NCBI RefSeq assembly: GCF_026210795.1
Contig: NC_089452.1
Coordinates: forward strand, 2,480,001 to 2,544,000
Source of the DNA: Rhizophagus irregularis
Lineage: Eukaryota; Glomeromycota; Glomeromycetes; Glomerales; Glomeraceae
DNA: 64,000 nucleotides
Direction: 5' to 3'
This document shows, piece by piece, positions 7,634 through 15,973 of the stretch; within the stretch, counting starts at the first letter, position 1, and every line of letters begins with the position of its first letter. The notes under the pieces are model-generated. The model made no database searches. It was not told the origin of the DNA and was given only the letters and a program-made list of their open reading frames with translations. The position numbers and the translations under genes are program-made.

Positions 7634-8857
7634 ATGGATCTTTATGTATACAATTTGGATGAGTACACGACCGACTCAAGACAAGGCAATGAGTTTGCTC
7701 CATCATGGCCCTTTCGATTAGCCGTAGCAGGTAGCTCAGACTCAGGTAAGACAACTATGATTATTAACTTGTTAATGGGTGACAAGAAGGCAAAGGAGGA
7801 TGGTAATCGGTATGTACTATGTGATGCAGTACTTTTAGTTGGCAGATATCTTGACGAGCCAAAGTGGGCAGTTGTACATGATTTTTTCGAAGAGGAGAAG
7901 ATCCCATTCACTGCAGTAACCCATAGTGAGATTCCAGAGATTGACTCCTTCGACCCTACTCAAGCTACTGTGGTAATCTTTGAGGATCTGATGGATGCAC
8001 CTAAAAAAATCCAGGATCTCATCACTGGTTACTTTACACATGGACGACACAAAAATATTTCATGTATTTATGTAGCCCAAAGATTCTTTGCCATTCCTAA
8101 GGCTATTCGAGAAAATGTTAACTACATCTCACTGCATGGAGGTCATGGGAGCCTTACAGATACCAAGAGAATCATCCGCCAATATACAGAAGAATCAGAG
8201 TCATTAGCACCAGTAATTGATGATCTTACTCTGCAACGTGAATTTGTAGTGTTTGATCTTAGACGGTCCAAAAGTGATCCACTGTCCATTCGAGTAAGAT
8301 GGGATACTAGTCTCAGTTCGATCACAGAGCAATCTCAGTTCAATCCTAGTTCGATCTCAGTTCAATCTCAGTTTGATCCAAGTTTGAACCCAGTTCGATC
8401 TCAGTCTGAACCCAGTTCAATCACAGTTCAATCCAAGTTTAGTCCCTATGGTCAGAAAGCTGTATTTGAAGCAAAAAAAGGTGGACACTTGATTGAATTT
8501 GCTCGGGTATTTCCATCCCCTAAAGAGCGTCAACATTTACTTGTACCTGGTGTCTTAGCCAAGAATACAGATACCTGGATTAAATTTGTCTTTCGGGAAG
8601 CTTATGGACTTTCTGGTAAGACCCTAGGAGCTGACTTTCAGGATTTCTTAGCAAAAGTACAGGGTAGGACTGCAAAGACTGAAACTCTGAAAACTGAGAA
8701 TGTGAAGGAGTTATTCTCCCGATATGAAGCCCTGAAGTCTAGTCGCCCTCTGGATAATAAAAAAATAATAGAAGGTATTGAAGTCCTTCTACAGATCTTT
8801 TCTAAGAGCCACATGGACCGTCGAGCATTACAAGTAGGGATTAATAGTATCTTGTGA
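7634..8857 (+). CDS. A32-type genome-packaging ATPase (FtsK/HerA superfamily), P1
   Basis: The protein has 407 residues. It shows Walker A GSSDSGKT (33-40), Walker B VVIFEDLMD (113-121), and the IYVAQRFFAIPKAIREN segment (145-161) at the place where A32-type ATPases have their sensor Q and R residues. In Polintons and NCLDV-like viruses this enzyme pumps DNA into capsids. Its presence argues that the element forms or once formed particles. Residues of about 226-272 are a run of imperfect repeats (SQFNPSSISVQSQFDPS). The C-terminal 130 residues are helical. The 3' end overlaps the convergent next gene by 17 bases. Confidence 0.85.
   Translation: MDLYVYNLDEYTTDSRQGNEFAPSWPFRLAVAGSSDSGKTTMIINLLMGDKKAKEDGNRYVLCDAVLLVGRYLDEPKWAVVHDFFEEEKIPFTAVTHSEIPEIDSFDPTQATVVIFEDLMDAPKKIQDLITGYFTHGRHKNISCIYVAQRFFAIPKAIRENVNYISLHGGHGSLTDTKRIIRQYTEESESLAPVIDDLTLQREFVVFDLRRSKSDPLSIRVRWDTSLSSITEQSQFNPSSISVQSQFDPSLNPVRSQSEPSSITVQSKFSPYGQKAVFEAKKGGHLIEFARVFPSPKERQHLLVPGVLAKNTDTWIKFVFREAYGLSGKTLGADFQDFLAKVQGRTAKTETLKTENVKELFSRYEALKSSRPLDNKKIIEGIEVLLQIFSKSHMDRRALQVGINSIL
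8311..8442 (+). repeat. Coding minisatellite in the P1 ATPase tail
   Basis: Tandem imperfect units of about 15 bases (TCTCAGTTCAATCC, TCTCAGTTTGATCC, AACCCAGTTCGATC) code for SQFDPS/NPVRS-like repeats. Units are arranged differently in P2 (about 26570-26705), P3 (about 59370-59490) and P4 (about 49092-49223), always without frame loss in this stretch. Confidence 0.7.
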
Positions 8858-9401
8858 GAATATCAAGTAATTCGTTTGCAGAAGCTCTAAGAATCATAGC
8901 ACTTTTTTTACGGCCTTCAAAGTCAATCCTTAACATCTTAGCCTTCAACCCTATTGCTCCTAAGGCACGAGAAGCAAAGTTCTTAGTCATTGAATTACTT
9001 ATATGATTTACATAGTTCTTATAGAATGTATTGAAAGGCTCGTCGATACCATCTGGATATGTACCCCTTAGAAATTGATATAAGGCAATTTCTCCACTAT
9101 CACAACCTATGGCTATAAGCTGTTCGAGAAGCCACTTCCTAATATCTTCATATGGCTCTCCATCTATAATTTTCATATCCAGTCTTTGTGTAAACAATTG
9201 TGTAAAGTCCACATTACTTGCCCGACGAATGATCTGAACTAACTTATCCCTAGCAAGTCCCAAGGCTTGTAGAGGGTCATTCTCATCACTAATCTTCTTT
9301 ATAATCTGTCTGTATAATACACTGGATAATCCTCTATGTGCTGTTTTTGGAGTGATTACTCCACAGTTTTGGTACTGGTTTATTACGATTGATGTTGACA
9401 T
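8841..9401 (-). CDS. Conserved protein of unknown function (186 aa), P1
   Basis: The protein begins MSTSIVINQYQNCGVI and is predicted mostly helical, with a long basic stretch near the end (IDFEGRKKSAMILRA). It is kept in all four copies with high similarity. It lies between the packaging ATPase, with which its 3' end overlaps by 17 bases, and the zinc-ribbon gene at 9447. I do not recognise it. Its place in the structural half of the element hints at a virion or assembly role, but nothing in the sequence proves it. Confidence 0.65.
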   Translation of the reverse strand: MSTSIVINQYQNCGVITPKTAHRGLSSVLYRQIIKKISDENDPLQALGLARDKLVQIIRRASNVDFTQLFTQRLDMKIIDGEPYEDIRKWLLEQLIAIGCDSGEIALYQFLRGTYPDGIDEPFNTFYKNYVNHISNSMTKNFASRALGAIGLKAKMLRIDFEGRKKSAMILRASANELLDILTRYY

Positions 9402-9446
9402 GGCTATCTTTCTTTATGTAAAAAAGAATTATTCAAAATTAAGTAA

Positions 9447-10028
9447 CTATTCGGAGCAGTCCTTGCACAACTTGTCCGTTAAGTCACTTGGGCTTACAGG
9501 CATGAGACATTCCCTACACAACTCAATATTAAGCTCTGCAAGTCTCGGGGTATGGTCCTCCAAAGTTCGTGGACGACCGGAAGGACCGGAGGAAGGTGTC
9601 CCGTTAGTCGTATCCTGCTGTAAGATAAAATCATCATATTCATCTTGGTCAGCCTGAATAGCGGCCCTGATTTGTTGTATATCATTGAAAGTTAACCGCT
9701 GCCCATCAAGATTTTCCTCATTATAGCGTGTTTCATTGATGATTTCCTCTATAAGCGCCTCTTCTTCATAATGGACAAGGTAGTAATCCTCAACTACCTC
9801 ATAGTCACTCTCAATCAGTCTATGATATGTTCTAGTACCACGTCGAACATAACGTCCTGTATCTGTATTTAAATATACAGGTTGCTCTTCAGGTGGAGGT
9901 GCAGTTTGTCTACGGACAAGCCTTCCATCAATATAATCATGGGATTCCATAACTATTCGATTAAAGGTATCTCCACCGATAATAATTGGACGTCCAGTTA
10001 TAGGGTTAGCTATATAAGGGTAAGACAT
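9447..10028 (-). CDS. Acidic protein with C-terminal zinc ribbon, unknown function (193 aa), P1
   Basis: It begins MSYPYIANPITGRPI. The middle is acidic (EEEALIEEIINET), and the end carries CRECLMPV and LCKDC, a CxxC...CxxC zinc-ribbon pair about 13 residues apart. A Pro/Ser linker (TPSSGPSGRPRT) separates the two. The motif AAATTGAAGA stands at 10067-10076, 39 bases upstream of the ATG. The N-terminus (NPITGRPIIIGGDTFN) resembles short modules seen in proteins of large DNA viruses, but I cannot name a family. Conserved in all copies. Confidence 0.65.
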   Translation of the reverse strand: MSYPYIANPITGRPIIIGGDTFNRIVMESHDYIDGRLVRRQTAPPPEEQPVYLNTDTGRYVRRGTRTYHRLIESDYEVVEDYYLVHYEEEALIEEIINETRYNEENLDGQRLTFNDIQQIRAAIQADQDEYDDFILQQDTTNGTPSSGPSGRPRTLEDHTPRLAELNIELCRECLMPVSPSDLTDKLCKDCSE

Positions 10029-10066
10029 GTCTTTTTTCTGTATGTGTCTACATACCTAATAGTTTT

Positions 10067-10076
10067 CTTCAATTTA
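10067..10076 (-). promoter_or_regulatory. AATTGAAGA motif before the zinc-ribbon gene (P1)
   Basis: On the minus strand it reads AAATTGAAGA, 39 bases upstream of ATG 10028. The same motif stands in P2 at 24806-24815, P3 at 61259-61268 and P4 at 50847-50856. Confidence 0.55.
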
Positions 10077-10087
10077 CAATAACCAAG

Positions 10088-10245
10088 TGACATGGTCATC
10101 AGTCCTTGTCGAAAAAAATGCAAGGATACCTGATGATAAAGTTACATGGTCATCAATCCTTGTCGAAAAAATGCAAGGATACCTGATGATAAGGTTACAT
10201 GGTCATCAGTCCTTGTCGAGAAATATGAGGATACCCGATAAATAA
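10088..10245. repeat. Array of three hairpin units (about 57 bp each), P1
   Basis: Each unit contains TCATCAGTCCTTG, a loop TCGAAAAAAATG, and CAAGGATACCTGATGA, which form an imperfect stem, followed by TAAGGTTACATGG. P1 has three units, P4 four (50866-51077) and P3 two (61278-61382). The array separates the structural/packaging half from the replication half. It could be an origin, a terminator or a regulatory hub. The LINE insertion in P2 is inside it. Confidence 0.75.
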
Positions 10246-10246
10246 G

Positions 10247-10663
10247 CTACTCCTGTTGAGTCCATTCGTTCCACTCCCAGTTCAGTCCCCAAGGGTCGCC
10301 TCCCCATCTTTGTTCACTTAATGCATGCTCTATGGTTTCCCTCTCTTGGGGGTCCACGACCATCCCATTCCTAAGCATTTTCTCCATAATATAAAGCTGA
10401 TCCTCGGTGAGGCGGTCTATCCATCTTTTATAGAAGTCGTTTACATCTTCAAATGATATCCAGTCAATATTCCCTTTTTCAAACGGCTTTCCAAGAGCTT
10501 GGACATGCCCAATTGTAGTAGCGTAATTTTTCCATCTCTTATATGCTTCTTGACGAACCTCCTGCCACCACACACTATCTACTTTACTCGCTGCAATAAG
10601 GTCAGTATCTGGGATCTTTGCAACAATGCGTTCGACTATTTCTACTGGTAATCGGTCCAACAT
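10247..10663 (-). CDS. F-box protein, P1
   Basis: The protein has 138 residues. The N-terminal 45 are a clear F-box: LPVEIVERIVAKIPDTDLI, then SKVDSVWWQEVRQEAYKRW. The rest is helical with many Trp and acidic residues (WGGDPWGLNWEWNEW) and could be a target-binding tail. F-box proteins join substrates to Skp1-cullin ubiquitin ligases. A mobile element could use one to remove a host defence factor, as some viruses do; that is inference. Motif TAATTGAAGA at 10691-10700 precedes it. Confidence 0.72.
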   Translation of the reverse strand: MLDRLPVEIVERIVAKIPDTDLIAASKVDSVWWQEVRQEAYKRWKNYATTIGHVQALGKPFEKGNIDWISFEDVNDFYKRWIDRLTEDQLYIMEKMLRNGMVVDPQERETIEHALSEQRWGGDPWGLNWEWNEWTQQE

Positions 10664-10690
10664 GATGTTATGTTACTTATACTATAGCCA

Positions 10691-10700
10691 TCTTCAATTA
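10691..10700 (-). promoter_or_regulatory. AATTGAAGA motif before the F-box gene (P1)
   Basis: The minus strand reads TAATTGAAGATGG, then CTATAGTATAAGTAACATAA, 27 bases upstream of ATG 10663. The CTATAxxTAAGTAACAT part also stands next to the motif in P3 at 39397-39417. Confidence 0.6.
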
Positions 10701-10772
10701 CTGTATGCCCATTACAAATGGATAAAAAATATAAACTAAATTCGTACAGGATCGTGGGACCACAGGAGCCGC

Positions 10773-11243
10773 TTATGCAAGAAGTTCTGTTAAGGTTTTC
10801 TCAGCCTCATTCATAGTGACAGCTCGCTTTGGGGAACCTGTTAATGAGTCCTTAGTTACATTATAATACAACTCGAAGAGGGCCTCAAGTTTGTCTAAAA
10901 GAGCTTGTTTATTCTTGTATGATTCACGAATCTTTGCTATCTTAGCAGTATATGCTGCATTATCTGGGAAGAGTTTTCTGGCCACGAACTTCACATATGA
11001 TACAGGAGACTTTGCTGTCTGGATTCTCTTGATATACTTCACATGATCCTGGACAAGGTAGCTGGTTTTGCTAAACCCAGATACTAATGCGACTATTATA
11101 GTGTCTTTCAATGCACGGATAATCTTGAGGACAGTTTCATCAGAGACAATGGTGAACTGATTATGTGATGCATCATAAATAACTTTATCACTAATGCTGT
11201 CAGTGCTGTTAATAATGCTTGCTAATTCGGTATATGTTGACAT
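10773..11243 (-). CDS. Conserved helical protein of unknown function (156 aa), P1
   Basis: It begins MSTYTELASIINSTDS. It is mostly alpha-helical, basic in the middle (DHVKYIKRIQTAKSP) and ends KTLTELLA. No cysteine cluster or catalytic motif is seen. It is kept intact in all three copies that cover this region (P1, P3, P4), directly upstream of DNA polymerase B in type I elements. A role in replication, for example as partner or terminal protein, is possible from position only. Confidence 0.62.
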   Translation of the reverse strand: MSTYTELASIINSTDSISDKVIYDASHNQFTIVSDETVLKIIRALKDTIIVALVSGFSKTSYLVQDHVKYIKRIQTAKSPVSYVKFVARKLFPDNAAYTAKIAKIRESYKNKQALLDKLEALFELYYNVTKDSLTGSPKRAVTMNEAEKTLTELLA

Positions 11244-11282
11244 GATTCCTTATACTTTTTTGTACTTTGTAATAAATAGGAA

Positions 11283-11292
11283 TCTTCAAATT
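11283..11292 (-). promoter_or_regulatory. AATTGAAGA-like motif before the 156-aa gene (P1)
   Basis: The minus strand reads AATTTGAAGA, 39 bases upstream of ATG 11243; P4 has it at 52117-52126. Confidence 0.45.
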
Positions 11293-11356
11293 GACTTTAC
11301 ATTCAAGCAAGAAAAAATATATATACCTACTGTAAATCCAACCGCATTCTTGGCAA

Positions 11357-13240
11357 TCATGTCCAGATAACCTTGTTTGCATTTTTCACATGGCAGTATC
11401 CTGCGGTTTCAAACTTGAGAGCTTTCAATGCTTTGGATGCATTTTCTGGACAAGTGATAAGTGTAGGACTACTCGGCTGTTCCTCTAGAATAAATCCATC
11501 TGTATGGATGCGTCGTACTTTATCCTTATATGGTTCTAATAACTCTGAAGTCATCTTCCGTCCATGTGCTAATAAGAATGGAGCAATCCTAGGATACTCA
11601 CCCTTGAAGGGACTACCTGGGTTTGTGAACTGGAATCGCCACTGGTCAGATCCTACTGGTACGATGGAGTCAAGTGTGTGGCCTTCTGGAAACTTGAATG
11701 GATCTGTTTGATCTGTGGTGAGTGTCTTGTAATTGCGTTTTCTCTGGCAGAGTGCTCCCCATAGTGTATTGAGAACTCTCTTTGCAACACGACCGGCCAC
11801 GCCACCCTGGTTCTTTATATTGAAGAGAAAGTGGACATACTCACCAAATATTACAGTCCCAGGAATTCTTGCTTCTCTGTCATATATCAAGGCATTTGGC
11901 TTTCCATCCTGGATTAACTGTATATCGAGACCAAGTTTCTTTGCTCGTTGTAAGTCAATGAATGTATAGACTCCCCTCTTATTCTGTCGGAAGAGAATGT
12001 CATTACCACTTACCTTGCCCCTTTGGGGCGCTCTCTGGGAGCTGGCACGAAATAATCCATACAAGGCATAACCTCTATGGTCTACAAAGTCTTTGAGTAT
12101 TTGAAACTTACCTTGTCGGATTGGAAAGTTTGCATTTGATTGCTGAATACTTGGATACAAACTTGTCACGTCGTATTGCCTTCCATAGCCCTTCCATTCA
12201 TTGTCTGCCCAGATAAGACCTCCCATCATTGCATCACTTATCCACTCTGCTTCGACTGGGTCAAGAGGATCATTGGCTGGAACCCCTACACTAAACCGTT
12301 CAAAAAGCCAGAGTGCAGTTCTCTTGTACGACCAGTTGTGGTAAGATAAGTCGATTCCTAGACCGAACTTCTTTGTAGCCTGTAGGAAGGAATCCCGCTC
12401 TTCATGGATCCTCTGGTATGTTTCCTCAAGTGTTTCATATATTCCAGTTTTACGATTCTTCTCAATAGGGATGAAGGAGTAACTATCAGAGTTCTTACCT
12501 TTCTGAAACTGTCCAACTGTAAGAGACTTAACTGTCTTACCATTGTATATTGTTACTACATTATTAACCCCATCTTCACGATAAACAAAGGGAGACTTTT
12601 GTTTTCTATCTAATTTACTAGGGTGAAGTCTTCCAGGATTCAGTGCAAGAGAGTAGTGGCCTTCAGACAGGATGAGGGTTGCACGTCTGTCAGATTTGCT
12701 CTTGGAAATTCGAGTGGAATCCCCTACAATATTAAGTGCAAGGCTTCCTGCAAGTTGTTCAACCTTATCCATATATGAGACTGGAACTGGAGCATCACGA
12801 TTGAGACCTAATGCCTTTTTGATATATTCAGGTTTTTTTATAGTCTTGGGTATTTTAGAGAATATACCATAGATATGCTTCAGGCATTCATACAGGCAAT
12901 CATTTAGCTCCCCATTGCATCCCCCTGCAACCGGTGGAGCATCTCTCACATAAATTATGAATCGTTCAAAGTAATCAGGATCTGCATCATCTGGTAGTTG
13001 TGCTTCATCATAGTGGTCTAAGAGTGAGAAGAGGCTGGCTGGTTGGTTTCCTGATGTCCATCCACCGGGTTTCCAGTTTTCATAGGGGAGCAGAATCTGA
13101 AATTTATGTGTCGGATACCGGGATTGGAGTTGCTGTCCAAGTCTGGCAATAGCTCCTCTAGAAAATCTTGCGCCTGAATACTGTAGTTCTTTGATATCTG
13201 GTCTTGTAGGTAAAGCACGTGCAATTTTTGAATAGGCCAT
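11357..13240 (-). CDS. Family B DNA polymerase, protein-primed type, P1
   Basis: The protein has 627 residues. Polymerase motif A is DVTSLYPS (357-364), motif B KRVLNTLWG (487-495), motif C IHTDGFI (578-584), in the arrangement of protein-primed polymerases of Polintons and related viruses. The N-terminal 300 residues hold a Cys/His segment, NDCLYECL (113-120) and GHYSLAL (194-200), which recalls a papain-like or OTU-like fold. Classic 3'-5' exonuclease motifs are not evident to me, and the protein is shorter than typical Polinton polymerases (about 1000 or more). It would copy the element from its inverted ends. Motif CAATTGAATAC precedes the ATG at 13259-13269. Confidence 0.87.
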   Translation of the reverse strand: MAYSKIARALPTRPDIKELQYSGARFSRGAIARLGQQLQSRYPTHKFQILLPYENWKPGGWTSGNQPASLFSLLDHYDEAQLPDDADPDYFERFIIYVRDAPPVAGGCNGELNDCLYECLKHIYGIFSKIPKTIKKPEYIKKALGLNRDAPVPVSYMDKVEQLAGSLALNIVGDSTRISKSKSDRRATLILSEGHYSLALNPGRLHPSKLDRKQKSPFVYREDGVNNVVTIYNGKTVKSLTVGQFQKGKNSDSYSFIPIEKNRKTGIYETLEETYQRIHEERDSFLQATKKFGLGIDLSYHNWSYKRTALWLFERFSVGVPANDPLDPVEAEWISDAMMGGLIWADNEWKGYGRQYDVTSLYPSIQQSNANFPIRQGKFQILKDFVDHRGYALYGLFRASSQRAPQRGKVSGNDILFRQNKRGVYTFIDLQRAKKLGLDIQLIQDGKPNALIYDREARIPGTVIFGEYVHFLFNIKNQGGVAGRVAKRVLNTLWGALCQRKRNYKTLTTDQTDPFKFPEGHTLDSIVPVGSDQWRFQFTNPGSPFKGEYPRIAPFLLAHGRKMTSELLEPYKDKVRRIHTDGFILEEQPSSPTLITCPENASKALKALKFETAGYCHVKNANKVIWT

Positions 13241-13258
13241 TTGATATAACTATGAATT

Positions 13259-13269
13259 GTATTCAATTG
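13259..13269 (-). promoter_or_regulatory. AATTGAA motif before DNA polymerase B (P1)
   Basis: The minus strand reads CAATTGAATAC, about 19 bases upstream of the ATG. P4 keeps it at 54091-54100. Confidence 0.45.
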
Positions 13270-13323
13270 TAATATAGGTTTTTTATATAAAAAATATAAG
13301 ATAACTAAGAGGCGCTTATCTTA

Positions 13324-15753
13324 TTAAAAGGAGTCAATCATATCACAGGCCTCATCAATATCCAGCTCGTCTACAAATCCATTAGCGGCCTCCCACTGGC
13401 GTTCCATCTCGGTCTTTGGACGTTCTTCGGGGATCTCTCGCGCTTTACCCTTATTCATCTTCATAGTTTCATAACCGGAGGTGGTAGGGATAATCTCGGC
13501 ATCATGATCCTCCTTATATGCTCTTATTAAATCTGCAAGCTCTTTACGGCTAGGTGTTTTAGATAAGTATCCATTATATTCGATCCAGTCCTTGAAGCGG
13601 TCTACTACTTCCCTAAGGTAGTACTGGTACTCGTCCTCAATACGTGTTGTGGGACATTCCTCTACTTCAAACGCGAGTATTTCCCAGTCATACTCGTCTG
13701 ACGCGTTTTGGTACTTAGCCCATAAATCCTTACCTGTATTGTAGAGATCATTGAAGACCTGGTCCTTTGAATTCTTGACCCATGGCTTATAATCCCATCG
13801 GTGCCTTTCATGCCAAGCCCAGTGTGCTCGAGTACCTTCCTTTGGTTCAGGGTCCCAGTCAACTTCTAGTTCTGTGTCGGGTTCTGGGATAGGTTGCTCT
13901 TCAGGAGCCGGTTCTGGGTCAGGCTTAGTGACAGATGCAGAAGATTCTGCGAGAGACTCGGGTTGTTGTTCAGGAGCTGGGTTCACAGTTGTAAAATCTG
14001 AGTCAGATAGCAAGTCATCTAAAACGTCATAGTCATCATCAGCTTTAAATGCAGGTTCCTCAGCAGGCGGATCATTTTCTTGATCAGGTTCCTCATCAGA
14101 TAGATAACAGTCCGAGAAGCTATCTATAGGTTCATCAGTATCTGACTCTATGGGAGCTGGAGATTCCTCAGGAATAGGATCCTCTTTGATGACAGGTGCG
14201 GGTTTTACCTTCAAGCAATCGGGCTTAAGTGGTACTGGTGGTGGAGTCTTTTTGGAAACTGGTTTCTCTTCAGTAGGCTTCTTCTCGACAGGAGCGGGTT
14301 TTTCTTCAGCAGGTTTCTCAACAACTGGCTCCACTTCCTCTTGATTTACCTGTGCTTCCTGTATGTCTTGTGTCTCCTGGATTACTCTACTAAAATTCTT
14401 CGCAATTTTTGCTTTATCTAGTATGTAATAGTTTATTCTAGCACCTGAACGTCTTGGGCGAGTTTTAGGAATGAATTGCTTAATCTCCATACCAAACTTA
14501 TTATCACTAAGTGTTTTGTTTTCACCCTTCTCACTGCACCAATTCTGGTAAGTACTATAGAAATTTGTACAAGGGATTTCAAGTGTATCACAATTGTCGG
14601 GCCACATCATTTCAAGGTAATATTGTATGAAACGCTGGGGATTTGGAATACTTGCTTCAATTAGCTCCTGTTTCATTTGAGTATCAGGAATAGATCGGGG
14701 ATTGAAGCTAGTTAAGTCTCGGCTAAGTAGATAGGACATGAAGGAACTGGCTGTATCTGGATTTTCTAATACTTTTACTAGAGAACTGAAGTATTCTCGA
14801 TTACCCTTATATTTGGCTGAGACGTTAAGAGCTACAAATCTTTCATCTCCCATTTCTATGCGAATTGGCATAGCATGATTACTCAGGATCATGTAGCCAG
14901 CAAAGTCATCAATAACCTTCACATCTATTCCTTTTTCCTCGATAGAGATGTAAGGCTCAGTGATTAAACTCTTAAGTCGGTTATTTGCTCCATGCCATTC
15001 CTTGCCTGTCATATCACATTCATTGAGGATAATGAGTTTTTTGGCACGAACAGCTGCATTGAACCTTCCCATTACATCTTCAAGACGGGTAGTGGAGAGA
15101 AAGTTTTCACGACCAAGAATATGTTCTCCGATAAAATCGGTTAAGATATTCTTACCACATCTGGGGGGACTGCGCATAATAATTGCTGTACCGGGTTTTT
15201 TGTCGGGATTTTGAACCAGAAATGCGAGCCAGTTGAGGATGTATGTAGTTAACTGCTTATCCTCTGCACACCATACCTCATGAATATGTTGAATGATTGG
15301 ATTAACTAGGTTCGATTTGATGTGCTCAGCGGGTTGAGCCCTGAAACCTAGAAAGAGATTGAAGAATTCAGGATTATACTTTGGTGCATTTGGGGGATAA
15401 GGCATGAAATTAACATCTGTATAACAGATCTTTGTAACTGAGGCTTGGATAAGAAGGTCCTTTAACTTGGTGGATGTGGTCATACCATCATCTTCTCCTG
15501 TATCTGACCGAATACTTACCTTGTGCTTAGTAGAAATTCCCTTGAGATCTGCAGCAAACTCAAAGTATATGCTTCCATTATAAGCCTTCTTTTTTCTGAT
15601 CCACATGCCGGACTTCGTGGTGATGAAAGCCACAGAAGCTGAGATTGCTAAATTGACGCTTTCTTTTGTGTGTGTACCTATACACTTTTTAAGAAGGTCA
15701 TCGTAGAAGAAACGGTTGTTGGGGTTAAAGATTGCTGGAACTTGAGCGGCCAT
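13324..15753 (-). CDS. SF3 helicase (D5-like) with long acidic C-terminal extension, P1
   Basis: From ATG 15753 (MAAQVPAIFN) the protein has 809 residues; a TTG five codons earlier is less likely. SF3 motifs: Walker A RSPPRCGKN (194-202), Walker B KLIILNECD (239-247), motif C YMILSN (287-292), then GDERFVAL with the arginine. The region upstream (20-180) is a D5-N type domain. Residues of about 480-640 form a Pro/Glu/Lys-rich, low-complexity acidic linker (KPAEEKPAPVEKKPTEEKPV). The C-terminal 170 residues are Trp/Asp/Glu-rich and helical. The helicase would unwind DNA for polymerase B. In P4 the helicase core at the same place is a different lineage, although the flanks match. Confidence 0.85.
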   Translation of the reverse strand: MAAQVPAIFNPNNRFFYDDLLKKCIGTHTKESVNLAISASVAFITTKSGMWIRKKKAYNGSIYFEFAADLKGISTKHKVSIRSDTGEDDGMTTSTKLKDLLIQASVTKICYTDVNFMPYPPNAPKYNPEFFNLFLGFRAQPAEHIKSNLVNPIIQHIHEVWCAEDKQLTTYILNWLAFLVQNPDKKPGTAIIMRSPPRCGKNILTDFIGEHILGRENFLSTTRLEDVMGRFNAAVRAKKLIILNECDMTGKEWHGANNRLKSLITEPYISIEEKGIDVKVIDDFAGYMILSNHAMPIRIEMGDERFVALNVSAKYKGNREYFSSLVKVLENPDTASSFMSYLLSRDLTSFNPRSIPDTQMKQELIEASIPNPQRFIQYYLEMMWPDNCDTLEIPCTNFYSTYQNWCSEKGENKTLSDNKFGMEIKQFIPKTRPRRSGARINYYILDKAKIAKNFSRVIQETQDIQEAQVNQEEVEPVVEKPAEEKPAPVEKKPTEEKPVSKKTPPPVPLKPDCLKVKPAPVIKEDPIPEESPAPIESDTDEPIDSFSDCYLSDEEPDQENDPPAEEPAFKADDDYDVLDDLLSDSDFTTVNPAPEQQPESLAESSASVTKPDPEPAPEEQPIPEPDTELEVDWDPEPKEGTRAHWAWHERHRWDYKPWVKNSKDQVFNDLYNTGKDLWAKYQNASDEYDWEILAFEVEECPTTRIEDEYQYYLREVVDRFKDWIEYNGYLSKTPSRKELADLIRAYKEDHDAEIIPTTSGYETMKMNKGKAREIPEERPKTEMERQWEAANGFVDELDIDEACDMIDSF

Positions 15754-15973
15754 TTTTTGTTCTATCAAATCGAGTACTAATTTATAGTTACCTAATCTTC
15801 AATTGCCGAATATTTTTTCCAAAGATCTGCACTCCTACCAGGTTACCCTCCTGTAGTCCTGTGGTTCTGCGGTTCTGCGGTCCTCCGGTTATATCTGGTT
15901 ATCTTCTAGGGGTAAAAAAAAAACTATAAACCACGAACCTTTACGACTGCTCTAAATCTTCCCTTCCCCTTTT
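15754..15973. other. Non-coding spacer between helicase and F-box-like gene, P1
   Basis: These 220 bases hold the promoter motif of the helicase, a C/T-rich stretch (GTTACCCTCCTGTAGTCC, with TCTGCGG repeated) and an A9 run. P4 has the same spacer at 56709-56927. No ORF or RNA gene is seen. Confidence 0.6.
15797..15806 (-). promoter_or_regulatory. AATTGAAGA motif before the helicase gene (P1)
   Basis: The minus strand reads CGGCAATTGAAGATTAGG, then TAACTATAA, 43 bases upstream of ATG 15753. The same block precedes a different gene, the F-box-like one, in P3 (39387) and P2 (32339). Confidence 0.6.

Noticed and set aside
10088-10245. Hairpin units, and the 49-bp array at 33935-34460, as CRISPR arrays
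   Set aside because: There are no variable spacers between fixed repeats; the units follow each other directly, no cas genes are near, and the genome is eukaryotic.
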